Below are positions 1-12,126 of a DNA stretch of 64,000 nt, piece after piece. The translations under genes and the position numbers were made by a program. Source of the DNA: Heliocidaris erythrogramma (lineage: Eukaryota; Echinodermata; Echinoidea; Camarodonta; Echinometridae); NCBI GenBank assembly GCA_025617745.1, contig CM046864.1:31370239-31434238 (forward strand). The letters run 5' to 3'. Below the pieces are notes generated by a model. It saw nothing but the letters and a program-made list of their open reading frames with translations, made no database searches and was not told the DNA's origin. Each line of letters begins with the position of its first letter. Position 1 is the first letter of the stretch.

Positions 1-1571
1 AAAACTTTTGAAATATATCACTATCGGGATGAAATTCATTTGTGTTTTCTAGTAATTCACTGGCTAACCTATCTGCCACGTCGTAAAATAATTATTGAAC
101 TCGTTTGCTATCTTTAATTTATCATGACACAAGTCTCCTTGAACATAGACAACAGTTTCTTTTGCACTTTTCCCTTTACTTTTTAAACCTAAACCCTTCA
201 GATTTTTCCACAGCTTTTTCGAATCATGTTTGTTTTCTTCAATTTTATCCTGAAAATATTCGAATTTGGCTCTTTTCACACTCCGTTGTACTATATTCCG
301 CATCTGTTTGTATTTTGTTGCAAGATTTGGATTTTCAATATCACTTTTCATACTTTTGTAAGCGCTATTTCTCTCTCTAATTAACGTAATAATTTCATTG
401 TTTATCCACCTTTCAGTTCTTTGTTTGATTCTTACTTGTTTTAGAGGTGCGCATATATTAACTACAGATAAAAAGGTATCTTTAAAGCTGGGCCATGCCG
501 TATTTACTTCATCACATTCTGTTATTTTCGACCAATCAACTCGAGATAACTTTAGGTTAAAATCACCTACATCATAATATTTCATTTTCCTTATGGTTAT
601 AGTTCTGTGATGCCCGTACAAATGCCTAACAAGCCTCCTTGAACAATAAGTTAGAGAGTGGTCACTTATGCCCAAGTCGATAATTCCACTTTGGCATTAT
701 GTTCTCTCTATTACTGCTTAAAACGTGGTCTATAAGAGAAGAAGTGGTCTGTGTTATTCGAGTTGGTTGTTTTATCAGTTGGCTAAAGCCATTTAAATTT
801 AATATGCTTTCATATTTTGTTTATAATGGAGACTTCTGCAAAAGGCAAATATTCATGTCCCCTAATATTATAACCTCATCATCTTTTGATAATTTATCAA
901 AAGTGTCAGAGAGTGAATTAAGAAACATATTATCTTTGGGGGGCCTGTAGTAAACACCTAAAATAATGGGTTTTGTCCTTGGTAAAAGAATATCAATCCA
1001 TAGTGATTCAATATTCTCTGAAATTAAATCTTCCCTTACGTTAAATACAATATCATTTCTTATGTAAAGGCAGACGCCACCTCCTTGACCAAGAACTCGG
1101 TCTCGCCGTAAAATACAGTATCCGTCAATACAGACTTCTTCATCGTTTACAGACGAGTTTAGCCAAGTTTCAGTAATTGCAATAATAGATAAGATAAAAT
1201 AAAAGCCGAAGTTCAGAAATCTTATGCAAAATAGATCTAACATTTAAATGAGCAAAATGCAGAACTTTAGCGTCAAACTTTTCGTCGAAGCTCTCGTATA
1301 AAGGTGTTTATTCTACATTGGTTGAAAATGATGAGGTATGCGTATTGGTTTGAGCATATTCAGTGATCGAATTGGTGTGAGAGAATAGTGTGTCGCAAAA
1401 TGAGGGTAAGGAACAATTCAAACAAAACCATTTTTCATTGGGGTTATGGTACAGTCTTGTGTACTCACGTACACTTATATCTTGGCATTTAGTGTGATGC
1501 CATTTACAGCAAGTAGCACACAAAAGGCCATTTTGATTATTCTTAACAGGTTTTTTCACATTTTTCCACAT
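1..1571 (-). mobile_element. LINE remnant, CR1/L2-like, PHD-type finger plus endonuclease, cut by the window edge
   Basis: Read on the minus strand from 1571 downwards. A zinc-finger segment comes first, with CATCCKWHHTKC and CLNC, resembling a PHD finger missing its first cysteine pair. After a stop near 1308 comes an apurinic-type endonuclease: FAHLNVRS, AITETWLNSS, GGGVCLYIRNDI, GVYYRPP, ILGDMN and finally GISDHSL. The endonuclease-reverse transcriptase linker (to 64) follows, with RWINNEIITLIRERN. Frames break near 1243, 820 and 675. The reverse transcriptase would lie before base 1, outside the window. A finger before the endonuclease is known in some CR1-group LINEs. Inactive as it stands. 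Confidence 0.85.
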
Positions 1572-2662
1572 GGGAATTTATAATTTGGGCCGGGATTAGT
1601 TTCCACATCACCGGATAATTTTAAAAGATTAAAAATTCTGGTTTCTGCCTGGTGTATTTCCGTTTGGAAGGTGGCTACCGAATTATGATAATAGTTAATT
1701 CTAGAACCTAAACGTTTTATATGCTTTAATGATTTAAATTGTACTTGTTCGAAACATGTTTTGACCTTTTGTGAGCATAACGTAGAAATAAGCAGATAAA
1801 ATAAAAAGGCATACTTCTAACACTGACTATAAAAGATATATATTGATAAAATGGTTATAAAGATTGATAAGAAAAAAATGAATATAGATAAAGATTATAA
1901 AGTTCACTAAACTACAAAGAGATGTACTGGCTCTTCAGCTGTTGACAGGTTGAAGTCCTTAACTGGCTCATCTGATGGATCCATGACGATATTCCTCCTG
2001 CAATGACCCTTGGTATAGCAATAAAGTGGACCGATTTTCTTGGCAGGTGAGATGTACCAGCTCCCAAGACCTCCATACATGGTGCAAATGACATTCAGAG
2101 CTATGTTTCATGACATCGTTCAGAGTTTAGACGATTTTAATGATCATCACACTCTGTGATATTCAGACATACCCTGCTTCTGTAAATAAGAGCCTTGAAC
2201 GGAATTAAATGGCGAGTAATGGCAAATATCTTGTACACTTGTTTTCTTCTCAGAAGTGAACTATGCGGACCCATGGAAATGTTTTGATTCTTTTACGTGT
2301 TCTGTTTTCTTCTGGAATTGTGTATCTTTTGAGAGAATTGGCTAGAGTATGAAACGCCCCCCTATGTATATTGCATCCCAGAAAAAAAAACCCCTAAAAT
2401 AAAGGGTTATTGTGACCAAACTATTTGCGCTATGACAATTATTTTTTAAGTGAAGTATTACGCTTTCAATCAATACCTTGATATTATTCATAGGTACATG
2501 CCTTACCGAGCAGCATCATTTTGAAAATGACATATAAAATGTCATTTGTTCCAGATTTTGGTAAAACCTTGCAAATGCTAGGATCATATACGAGCATCAC
2601 CCGAAATTAAGGAAACATCAAATTAAAATCTGGTGAGAAGATCGTGTTAATGTGCTTCTTTT
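1572..2662. other. No gene recognised
   Basis: AT-rich sequence. A 60-codon minus-strand frame at 1912-2094 shows no motif and no repeat partner in the window. Confidence 0.5.
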
Positions 2663-2725
2663 ATTAATGAGGGTAAGGATAACGTCCTCGTTTATGGCGA
2701 GGACGTTATCCTTACCCTCATTAAT
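2663..2725. repeat. Perfect 28-bp hairpin with a 7-base loop
   Basis: Bases 2663-2690 and 2698-2725 are exact reverse complements, arm attaatgagggtaaggataa and onwards, separated by tttatgg. It may be a tiny palindromic element or the template of an RNA hairpin. No poly-A or terminator context is visible. Confidence 0.9.
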
Positions 2726-2836
2726 AATTAATTTAATAAAGAATGGTTGGGTTTTTGTCAATAGGGAGGTAAAGAAAGGGCATATTTTGTATTAAAATGA
2801 TACTGCAATCGTTATGAACAGCAATTTTTGCACTTT

Positions 2837-3121
2837 TCAGAACTGCAACTTCTTTAAAGAACAGAACGGACGGAAATGTGATATTGGAATAAAAACACTA
2901 AAGTAAGGAACACCTTCCATGGTCATCAGAATTAAGAAGTATGGTATAAAGGACACATAAAGCAGACCAAAATATATGTTAATGGCAATTTTCCACCTCG
3001 GGAGGGGAACCTCTTTTAGTACAAGAGGGGGCACTTTTTCGTCGCTCGAGGAGTATTTATTGATTGGGGAAAATATAGCGGGTGTACGCTCTTCCACCCC
3101 TGTCGATTGGCATTGGCCCAT
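2837..3121 (-). CDS. Possible N-terminal exon with one membrane segment, unrecognised
   Basis: A 94-codon minus-strand frame starts MGQCQSTGVEERTPAIFSP, has a charged stretch (SSSDEK) and then a plausible membrane segment, IAINIYFGLLYVSFIPYFLI. An N-terminal Met-Gly would allow myristoylation. It could be the first exon of a minus-strand gene continuing beyond base 1, but I see no strong donor, only a weak GAAG|GTGTTC. The opposite strand is also open here, so it may be chance. I do not recognise the family. Confidence 0.22.
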   Translation of the reverse strand: MGQCQSTGVEERTPAIFSPINKYSSSDEKVPPLVLKEVPLPRWKIAINIYFGLLYVSFIPYFLILMTMEGVPYFSVFIPISHFRPFCSLKKLQF

Positions 3122-3860
3122 GTTTTATGTAAATTATGAAATTCTGATTGGATGCATACTGTCCCGCAATGGGAATCCCGTGTATCATAACTTTTAAAGA
3201 TTACATTTCCCTTACGTCATGTTCTCATGTGATACTTATACATTCTCACTGTTTAATCAAAATCTGGCACAAATTTATTTTTACATGCCATTTTCAAAAC
3301 GTTGTTACTCTATGAAGCGTGTACGTATTAATGCCGTCAATGTATCAATTGGAATCATATTGGTTCTTATTTATGAAAAACAAAGAATTATATACGCTAG
3401 CCTCATAATTTGATCACAATAGGCCTTTGTTTTTTCGGTTTTTTGTGGGACGCACTGTACGTGGGTAGGAGCCGTGTACTGTAGACGAATGGAGTAAGGA
3501 CTCTGACACAGATGTCCCTAACGCAGTTGCAAATATTATTATCAATCGGTTGTATATTCAGGTTGGGTTTTTTTGTTTTGTTTTTCCTGTTTTTGTTTTT
3601 CATTACCTCTTTCTCATCTCTTGCTCTCTTTAGATCTCCCCTTTCCCCAATTGCACCTTTACCCCCTCTCATTATTTATCATGTCTCTCTTTCTATGTCT
3701 CCTCATGAAAATGCCAGCTTATGTTTCAGTTTTCACCTCCCTCCTCTTTTTTGATCCTAGTAATATCTTACACATGCCTTTTATCATGATGCTGATCTTT
3801 TAAGTGCAAATCAAAATCAATACAAACGAGTTTCTATGTCAGCAAATAGGCAGGTTTTAT
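3122..3860. other. No gene; pyrimidine-rich tract
   Basis: From about 3560 to 3750 the plus strand is rich in C and T (runs such as ctcatctcttgctctcttta), which opens spurious reading frames on both strands. No other structure seen. Confidence 0.5.
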
Positions 3861-3862
3861 TT

Positions 3863-3955
3863 GATGTCATCTCATGACTTCAAGAAAATGGTACATAAAA
3901 GTACAAGTAATTAGTCTTGAGCTATTATGACATAATCAAGCAAAGAACTTTCATT
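3863..3955 (+). repeat. Dispersed repeat, copy 1
   Basis: Begins gatgtcatctcatgacttca and includes gtacaagtaatta and caaagaacttt. A diverged inverted copy lies at 26665-26770. Class unknown. Confidence 0.7.
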
Positions 3956-3959
3956 TATT

Positions 3960-6900
3960 TACTTTTCATTTCATTTATTTTCCACTACACAAATCGCAAT
4001 TTACATTTTATAGTATAAAATACAGGGGAAAACCCCCCACAAAAAAACAGGCATACAGGTGTTGATAAAAACGGGAAAAAAGGTCATTAATAATCCAGTA
4101 CATTGATGGGGATAACAAAAGCAAATTTGCATGTCTGGGTTATCCCCAAATAATCATAATATAACACTGAAGGGAGGAGGTCATTTAGAATATTAATGTT
4201 AGCACTAAGAAGAGAGTTGCATTTTAACAATTTTTAAAATTCCTATTAAGTATTTGGAGTGATGCAGAATTTTTTATGTCATTGCTTAACCCATTCCAGA
4301 GGACATGCCCTCTGTATCTTATACTTTTTTTGCCCTAGGGCTGTTTTAAAATACATGCTATGAAATGTTTGTGAGTTCCTGGTATTAAAATTAAAACAGA
4401 ATCATTTAACATGTACCAATCAGTAAAAATTTGTGGTAGGGATTTGTTGAACATATTTATAAATAAATTCCACAAGTTGTAAATCACATAGTATATAAAT
4501 TGTCAAATAATTATGTATTAGTAAAATATCTGAAGAATGAGATCTAAGATGTATCTTGGCACGTTTCTGCAATGAAAAGACTCTGTTATCAAGATAAATT
4601 GAACTACTTCCTTACAACATGCTATGATAAATGTGATAAAATCAATGAGTTATAAATAAGTAACAATGTATGTGAGGGTAAAACAAACTTTAGTTTGCTC
4701 ATTACACCAATGACTTCAGCAATTTTTGAACATAGACGACCAATATGGTTTGACCATGTGAGTTTCTCATCATTAGTAAGACCTAAAGATTGTACTTGTT
4801 TTATCTGAGTAAGACTGTTAGGAATATTTGCAACTTTTATATTTAATAAATTACTGTCATATTTTGTATCTTGAGTAGTAAAATGCATATAATGTGTTTT
4901 ATTTAGGTTAACTCGTAGGCCACTAACGTTAAACCAATTAAAGTCCTTATTAGTTTCTATATTCATGTTATACATAAGTGACGTCAAATCTGAGTCACTT
5001 TAAAAAGATTTGTTTCATCTTTAGGAAGGTCGTTTATATACATAAGAAAAAATAGGGGGCCGAGAATAGAGCCCTGCGGAATTCCACATGAAAGTTGCAA
5101 TTCATCAGAGTGGATACCATAATATTTCATAAATTGTCTTCTATCATTTAAATATAATGTTTAATCCATTCAAACACTAGTTCCCTAATTCCATATAATC
5201 TAAGTTTGGCAAGTAGTAATTGATGATCGAAACAATCAACGCTTTTGAAATATCCCAATATAAGCCAATAGTATTTTTTATTGTCAAGGGCCCTCTTGCA
5301 TAAAAAGTTGCGTTTAATCGCAACTCAAAAATTTAAACGCGGGTCACAAATACGCGATCCTCATTGGCTGATAAATCAAGTTGGGTTTCATTTTTTGAGT
5401 TGCGATTAAACGCAACTTTTTATGCAAGAGGGACAAGATCATTTCCCATGTGATCTAAAAAGTCAGTTACTGGAAGTAGGGTCGAATGACCAGTTCTGAA
5501 TCCATATTGAAAACTAGATAAAATGCTGATTTTTTTCTAAGAATGATACCAAACGTATGTGAAATAAACGTTCAAGAATTTTTGAAAACACTGGTAGTAC
5601 TGATATAGGACGATAATTTAAAAACTGGTCAACACGGCCCTTTTTTAGATATGGGTGATACCTTTGCAGTTTAAGACTCTGTGAAAATTGACCAGATTCA
5701 AAAGAAAAGTTGAATATATAATTAAGATGTAATATCAAAAAATATAAATTTTGTTGAACGATTGTGGTACTAATACAAATCTGAACCTGTGCTTTCCTAT
5801 GGTACACTGGCGGACCTTAGTAATCTAGTGGGCTTGTATAAACTCAGACAGTTAATTAAATACTCTGGAGCTTGGTTATTAAGTATTTTGTAGACAAACA
5901 AGAGTAATTTGAAAATTATTCTTTGCTTCAGAGGAAGCCAATGTAGTGAGTTCAAGAGTGGTTGAGAAGGGTGGTCTCGAGAAACCTGTAAAATTAATCG
6001 TGCTGCCCAATTTTGTAATCGCTGAATACGAATAAACTGTTTTTCACCATGTTCCTTTGAGATATGGTATAAAAAATGTCAAAATGAAAAAAATAGCTTT
6101 TTGTGACGTCATCACTTCGGTACTCTATTGGTTTTAAATACATAGACTACATGACCTTTCAAATAATTCAAACATTGAGAAAGATAGCCTATAGCTCCAA
6201 TAATTAGTATTGGTTGAATTCATTTGCTATTTCATTGGGATTATTAACAATACAACCATCATTGTCAACGAAACTTGAAAGAACTTTTTTTCTTGTTCTC
6301 TAAAACTTCATTAATAATATTCCACAACGCTTTACTATTTTAATTTTTATTCTTTTACTATCATCCATTTTCTAAGTATAATAATGTTGTTTAGCAATTC
6401 AAATTGTGTTTGTAAGAATATTTCTCTATCTTTTATAATTTGTATGTTTCAGTTCAGATGGATTAAAAAAAAATTGTTATACTAGTATATTTTTTTTCTT
6501 CATGATTTCAAGATACAAGATGTGTTATCCAAGGTTTTGTTTTCTAACATGTCATGGACACATATAAATTCAGCTGATAAGTTACATGGTTTAATATCTG
6601 TTTTGGTAGTAGGCAGGTGATCTGATATATCTGCAATCAGTATGTCACTCTTTATAATCCAGTCATCATTCGTAAACATGCTATCAATAAGAGTAGCACA
6701 AGATTGTACTATTATTGTGGGTTTCACAATAATAGGGGAAAAAGAATATGAATTCATAGTTTCTAGGAACAAATTGACATTTCGATTTACATTCAAATCT
6801 AGTAGGTTCAAGTTAAAATTCCCAAGTATATAGTTTCGTTTCTTTTCATCACACATTTTGGATAATATATGTTAGGTCTGAGATAAAACATTCATCACTT

Positions 6901-7350
6901 TGTTTTGGTGGTTTATAAAGAACAACGTATAATAAGGTTTTTACAATTTCGTACTATTTTAAGACAGTGAAACTCCAAATTGGCATTATTTACATTTAAA
7001 TCAAAAGGTCCTTTACGATGAATTTATTGTTAATAAAAACACCAAATCTCTCTGTTTTTTCCATAAAATGTGTGATTAGGTAATGTTTATAAGTAATTCA
7101 AACCATCAGTTAACCATGTTTCACTCAAATCTATGACATCAAATTGAACCTTTAGTAATTAATGATAGACAGACATAGTTTCATAATTCTTATTCGAGCT
7201 CCTGCAATTCATGTGAACTAGTGAAATATCTCTGGGATTTTGAATATCACTATTAATTTCATTGAAATTATCAGGGGAATAATATAATGCATCACTATTA
7301 TACACTCCATTAATATCATCATCGATTGTAAAGGACGATTGAGTACACAC
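3960..7350 (-). mobile_element. LINE remnant (CR1/Jockey-like), endonuclease to 3' end
   Basis: On the minus strand the order is: endonuclease start (SLVHMNCRSSNKNYE, near 7210), endonuclease end (YILGNFNLNLLDLNV, then DISDHLP, 6856-6600), and reverse transcriptase (YLKKGRVDQFLNYRPISVLP with FSKILERLF, 5700-5560). Frameshifted catalytic palm follows at 5500-5000 (gamma-type GIPQGSILGPL context near 5050-5090), then the C-terminal RT region (LRVNLNKTHYMHFTTQ, QVQSLGLTNDEKLTWSNHI, 4987-4622). A tail reading YRGHVLWNGLSNDIKNSASL lies at 4330-4200. Many stops and frameshifts. It carries a 142-bp palindromic insertion at 5291-5432. Confidence 0.85.
5291..5432. mobile_element. 142-bp palindromic MITE inside the LINE
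   Basis: Ends are exact inverted repeats of about 40 bases starting ccctcttgcataaaaagttg. The middle (aatttaaacgcgggtcac to attggctgataaatcaag) is unrelated. Flanks caag/acaag give only a doubtful target duplication. It interrupts the RT reading frame of the LINE, so it is younger. Confidence 0.85.
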
Positions 7351-7829
7351 ATAATGCCGTAAACTTCCTTCAGCATTTTCAGACTAAACGGGTTTCATAC
7401 ATCCATTACACAAAGACATACAAGTAATATATATTTTGAAAGACAAGCAAATATATAGAAAGGCAAGGGGAAGAAGACTGTATTTGCAACCTTCTACTTG
7501 AATAATAATCTGCAATCGAAGAAATCATACAAATGTGGGTATTGTAAACAGATTTTGGACCAAGGCAGCTCAATATCAGTCTGTTTCTTATTATATTGGT
7601 TAAATGACTCATGCATTTTAAATTATTCATGAATAAAAGTGCCTACTGAAATACAAAGTCTCGGGCCAAGGAGCCCACAGGCCACATTCATTACGTAATC
7701 AGACGATCTTTTGCCATGCATGTCAGAAGCTTGTTTCCACTCATTAATGGAAGATTTTTTTCTCATTGTGCCACACATATCTTGGGCAAGTTTTGCCATT
7801 CAATCCAATTGATACGGAAGAGTTAAATA
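7351..7829. other. No gene recognised
   Basis: AT-rich sequence upstream of the LINE fragment; possibly its decayed 5' region. No motif found. Confidence 0.4.
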
Positions 7830-8463
7830 AAATATTCCGGCAACAGTCATCAGCCCCCCCCCCCCCCCCCCCCTGCAAATTGTGCCCTTTCGCCTATGCA
7901 AGAGACTGACCTCAATTTTGTATTAACTTGTGAATGGTTTACGGTTATCTAAGTCAATACTATTAAAGAATTCCTGATAAAAATTGCCAAAGAACCAAAC
8001 ATGCTATGTAAAAAAAAAAAAAAAACACAACATAGTTTATATTAAGTTTTACATAAACTTTGTAATATAATGAATATCTAAATCGTCGGGTCTGACCAGT
8101 ACCATCTTCTCCTGTGTCCTGTCTTTCCCTGCCAGCCTCCGCTAGCCCCCGGTAGCCTGCCTTCCCGTAGTTTGGATTATATTTAACCATAAATATATAT
8201 TACCATATATCAGCCATAAAGATAATTATTTTTCAATTGTGTCAGTATTACATTCTGGTAGCGAAATTGGATGCTACTAAGCCTTAAAAGTCCGAACAAT
8301 TACAATTTCAACATAACGGCGTCTATTATGGATTCTATGTTTGATTTCATATTTCAGGATTATGCTGCGCCCATATACCTTTTTATCTAAATATGATACA
8401 TTCCATTTCTCTTTAAAGCTACAATGATTACTCATGAGTAAAGTAGGGTTGTCCGCAAAGCAA
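7830..8463. repeat. Large dispersed repeat R1, copy 1, left part
   Basis: After a C homopolymer (7855-7873) the sequence runs parallel to 35330-35910, sharing tgcctatgcaagagactgac-type text, the gaccagtaccatct and ctgtgtcctgtctttcc blocks, and ggattctatgtttgatttca. It is interrupted at 8464 by the foldback element and resumes at 10121. Confidence 0.85.
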
Positions 8464-10120
8464 CATACAGTTAACAACAAAATTATTCATACCCCTTGGA
8501 AAATTTTAGTTTTTTGCATTTTTCCTAAAAGTGAATGGTTAAATGAAGTTAATTGCACATCACATGAATACATTTAGTTATCATCTGCAAATGAATGCTG
8601 TTTCTGGTTTCACCTGATTTGCATAACAATAGAAAAGGTGAATTATCCAAACTGGGTGATGTTCAAAATTATTCATAGCCTTGGTGATCTATTGACTTTG
8701 TCAATCAGTATGAATCCAGTCCTTGTGATTAATGCTCGTAACACTTTCTTCACGCTGTCACAATGCTTCTGGAGGTCTCTACCGAGATATCAGGCCAATA
8801 CCTGGTCTCCAATGGCCCAATCTCCTTGAGGATGTTGTCCACACATGCCATCACCTGGTCTTCAGGGGATTCGATGGATTTAAAGCAGATTTTGTGTTTG
8901 CAGGTGGTGTAGTTTTAGACGTCATGAGGATAGGACTATGATATTGATATTTTCGTTAATATTCCTTACATTTTAATGACAATTCTGTATCTAAGTTGAA
9001 ACAAAGCACACTTCCTGGAGAGACTTCCCTAGAGGCATTCACTCTTGCACCGTCAAGGGAAGGTATTTCCTGATACTTTTGTTCCATTATGTTTAGGGAG
9101 GCCATGGTAGTTGTCTAAAGGTTGGATGGTGCCAATTTTATCAGTTTATTCAGTAACACTGATTGACACATATGGACACCTGCAAGTGGGTACTCTAGTG
9201 AAGCTTAAAATACTGATCTTTATGTTCCAGTGCACTGTCAAACTAGTAGCATTTTGTGCACTGCAGCTGGTAACATGGAGGGCATATGGTATAAATTTGG
9301 TTTACATTCATTTTGATATCAAGGATTGTAGCTTTCATACCAAAGATACAAAGAATATACCATATGAAGATTGATATACAGTAACAGTCAATGTGGGATG
9401 TGTATGGTACTCAAAGGCTACATCCTGTTATTCATGGTGACCTGACGTTAGAGTCATGAAATGACTTTAATATCACCAACATGGCCTTCCTGAGCACTCT
9501 GATTAAGAATGGGGCCAATGAATAAAGGTGAACCCTCCCACAGGCAGTGCAAAAGGGAAGGGCTCTTCAGGAATGGTGCTTTGCTTCATAGGTAGATACA
9601 GAATTTTCATTAAAATGCATGGAATAAATGACCAAAAATTTCAATGTCATAGTCCTGTCATCATGAAGTCGATAACTGCATCACCTGTAGGACACGAAAT
9701 CTAATGAACTCCCTGAAGGTCAGGTGAAGGCATGTGTGGACACATCCTCAAGGAGATTGAGCCATTGGAGAACAGGTACTGGCCTGATATCCCAGCAGAG
9801 ACCCCTCTGGAAGCCTTGTGACGCTGTATTATAAATAAAGTGAATTACAAGCATTAATCACAAGGATCGGATTCATACTGATTGACAAAGTCAATAAATC
9901 ACCAAGGGTATGAATAATTTTGAACATCGCCCAGTTTGGATAACTCACCTTTTCTATTGTTATGCAAATGAGGTGAAACCGGAAACGGCATTCATTTGCA
10001 GATGATAACTAAATGTATTCAAGTGATGTGCAAGTAACTTCATTTAACCATTCATTTTTAGGAAAAATGCAAAAAATTAGAATTTTCCAAGGGGTATGAA
10101 TAATTTTGTTGTTAACTGTA
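8464..10120. mobile_element. 1.66-kb foldback DNA transposon with long inverted arms
   Basis: The left arm starts tacagttaacaacaaaatta and the right arm ends with its reverse complement at 10120. Arms stay alignable for roughly 600 bases (8464-9060 against 10120-9500) at about 85-90 percent by eye, around a centre of about 400 bases. Terminal TA on both sides fits a TA target duplication as in the Tc1/mariner superfamily. I see no transposase, so it is non-autonomous. It sits inside repeat R1, whose second copy at 35.9 kb lacks it. Confidence 0.85.
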
Positions 10121-11075
10121 CATGTGGTTTCTAACACTGAACTGTGTTACAAGAAATATTAAGTTATATAATGGGATATTACGTATGTGGCAAGCTCAAA
10201 AGCGTCTGATGGACCGTTGCGGTCATCAATATTCAGTGTATGAGACACAAGCGATAGCTTCCTATGTATTGCGATGTCAGTGGTTGATATCGCTGCGCTG
10301 ATTTTTGACACGAATGTGAGAAGATTTGGCGTGGGATACTTGCTTGCACCGCTGGCATTTTGCTCAGCGCGCGAACGCCCCATTGAGTTTGTGCTTGTGG
10401 CCGAAGACCAGCATCCCTCTGCCGGTAACCGGCTTCAAAACAGCGAAAATGAACTTAGTATTGCCACGGCAACTCTTTATATTTTGTTTGTTTTTTCTTT
10501 GGTTAAAACTGAAACAAAGAAGTCTTCCATGATTTGAGTTTAAGAATATCAATAATTCTGTAATGAAGAGTCTTACGTGGCCGGAGACTAGCATAAATGG
10601 CGGTTATCTTGGATATTTACCTGTTGCCATGGTTACGGACATATTTCGAGAGGGCTCCGTGGCTAAAATCATTTCATATACCCTAAGGAACCTTCACACC
10701 AACATGCTGCTTTTGGGCGTCACAAAATAGGTTTTTGTCTTCCGTGGCCGAAGAATAGCATAAACGGCGGTTATCTTGGATATTTACCTGTTGCCATGGT
10801 TACGGACATATTTCGAGAGGGCTCCGTGGCTAAAATCATTTCATATACCCTTAGGAACCTTCACACCAACATGCTGCTTTTGGGCGTCACAAAATAGGTT
10901 TTTGTCTTCCATGGCCGAAGAATAGCATAAACGGCGGTTATCTTGGATATTTGCCTGTTGCCATGGTTACGGACATATTTCGCGAGGGCTCCTCGACTAA
11001 AATCATTTTATATACCCTAAGGAAGCTTCACGCCAAAAATGGTGCTTTTGTTCGCCCTGTCACAATAATCGAAAA
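10121..11075. repeat. Repeat R1, copy 1, right part, ending in three tandem units of about 167 bp
   Basis: Bases 10190-10390 align with 35970-36170 (gcgtgggatacttgcttgca, gctggcattttgctcagcgc). Then come three tandem units beginning near 10577, 10743 and 10911. Each contains ggcggttatcttggatattt, gttgccatggttacggacat and cataccctaaggaa-like text. Units 1 and 2 are nearly identical; unit 3 is more diverged. Confidence 0.88.
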
Positions 11076-11089
11076 TTTTGACCCTAAGT

Positions 11090-12110
11090 GACCCATGCAG
11101 CTATTTGTTTTATATGCAGATTGTACTCTGACATAAATATTAAGTCTCTATGCAATACAGCCAATATAAAGTTAAGTAAAGTATGCGAATGGCTACAAGC
11201 CAACCGGCTATCTGTCAACTTCAAGAAATACAATTTTATTATATTCAGCAAAAAGCATTCCTGGTATATGAAATACATATAAAAGTGAACAATACGGAAA
11301 TTGCAAGAGTTGAAAATTTTAGGCATTTGTTGGTTAGTTGGTTGTCTTGTAAACCGCATATCCATGAAGTAGAAAATAAAATTGCCCAAGATATAGGTAT
11401 TATACAAAGACTTCATTTTCTGTTTTCTCAGAATGTTCTTCGAACTTTGTATTGCTCTTTAGTTCTCCCAGTTTTATCGTATTGCACTATTGTGTGGGGC
11501 AATATGTATGCGTCTAATCTAAGTAAGCTAACTGCATCACAAAAAAATAACTGTTTACGATGTAACTCTGCAACCAACACCAACCCCTTATTTCTTTTAT
11601 GACTTGAGTCTTTTAAAAATGCAGATATTGTCCGTTACAGTACGTTTTTATGTGTAAGTGCATTTACAAATATCTCCTCAAACAGTTTTGAAATCTGTTT
11701 GATTTTAATTGTAATCTTCATAATTATCCAACAATATCTGTGAGAGACATTCATATTCCTAGACATAGAATAACTGCGTTTCCACAAAATATTCATTCTT
11801 CTGGTCCCAAACTCTGGAACAACTTAAATGACTTTACTAAAACATGCTCTTTACTCAATACATTTACTCGTAAAAATATTTTTTCTTTTCATTTCTTTTG
11901 TAACTTTTGGATGTTTTGTACGTTATAAGTGTTGTTTAATATTGTTTATGTAAATATCTACTGCAAAGTCGACCCCACCACAAGCCATGTGCTTCCTGTG
12001 ACCCTCGCCCCCTTCCACCATGTTCCTTTTGTGAATGTATTTCTATTTGATTATGATTATGAGAAGGAAATAAATGTATTATAAATCTGAATCTGAAATC
12101 TGAAAAAAAT
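11090..12110 (+). mobile_element. LINE 3' fragment (reverse transcriptase C-terminus and tail)
   Basis: Plus-strand pieces: LSKVCEWLQANRLSVNFKKY (11170-11230), then after a frame change VENFRHLLVSWLSCKPHIHE, LRTLYCSLVLPVLSYCTIVW (to 11510), and PQNIHSSGPKLWNNLNDF near 11780. This is the usual order of the RT thumb and C-terminus of CR1/Jockey-type LINEs. The 3' end (12060-12105) reads aaataaatgtattataaatc followed by short tctgaa repeats, a common LINE tail. The 5' end is truncated against repeat R1. Confidence 0.82.
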
Positions 12111-12126
12111 TTATACTCGTTTAAAC

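Noticed and set aside
7963-8190. Minus-strand frame similar to one at 35402-35665
   Set aside because: The similarity reflects the shared R1 repeat; frames differ in length and phase and show no protein motif.
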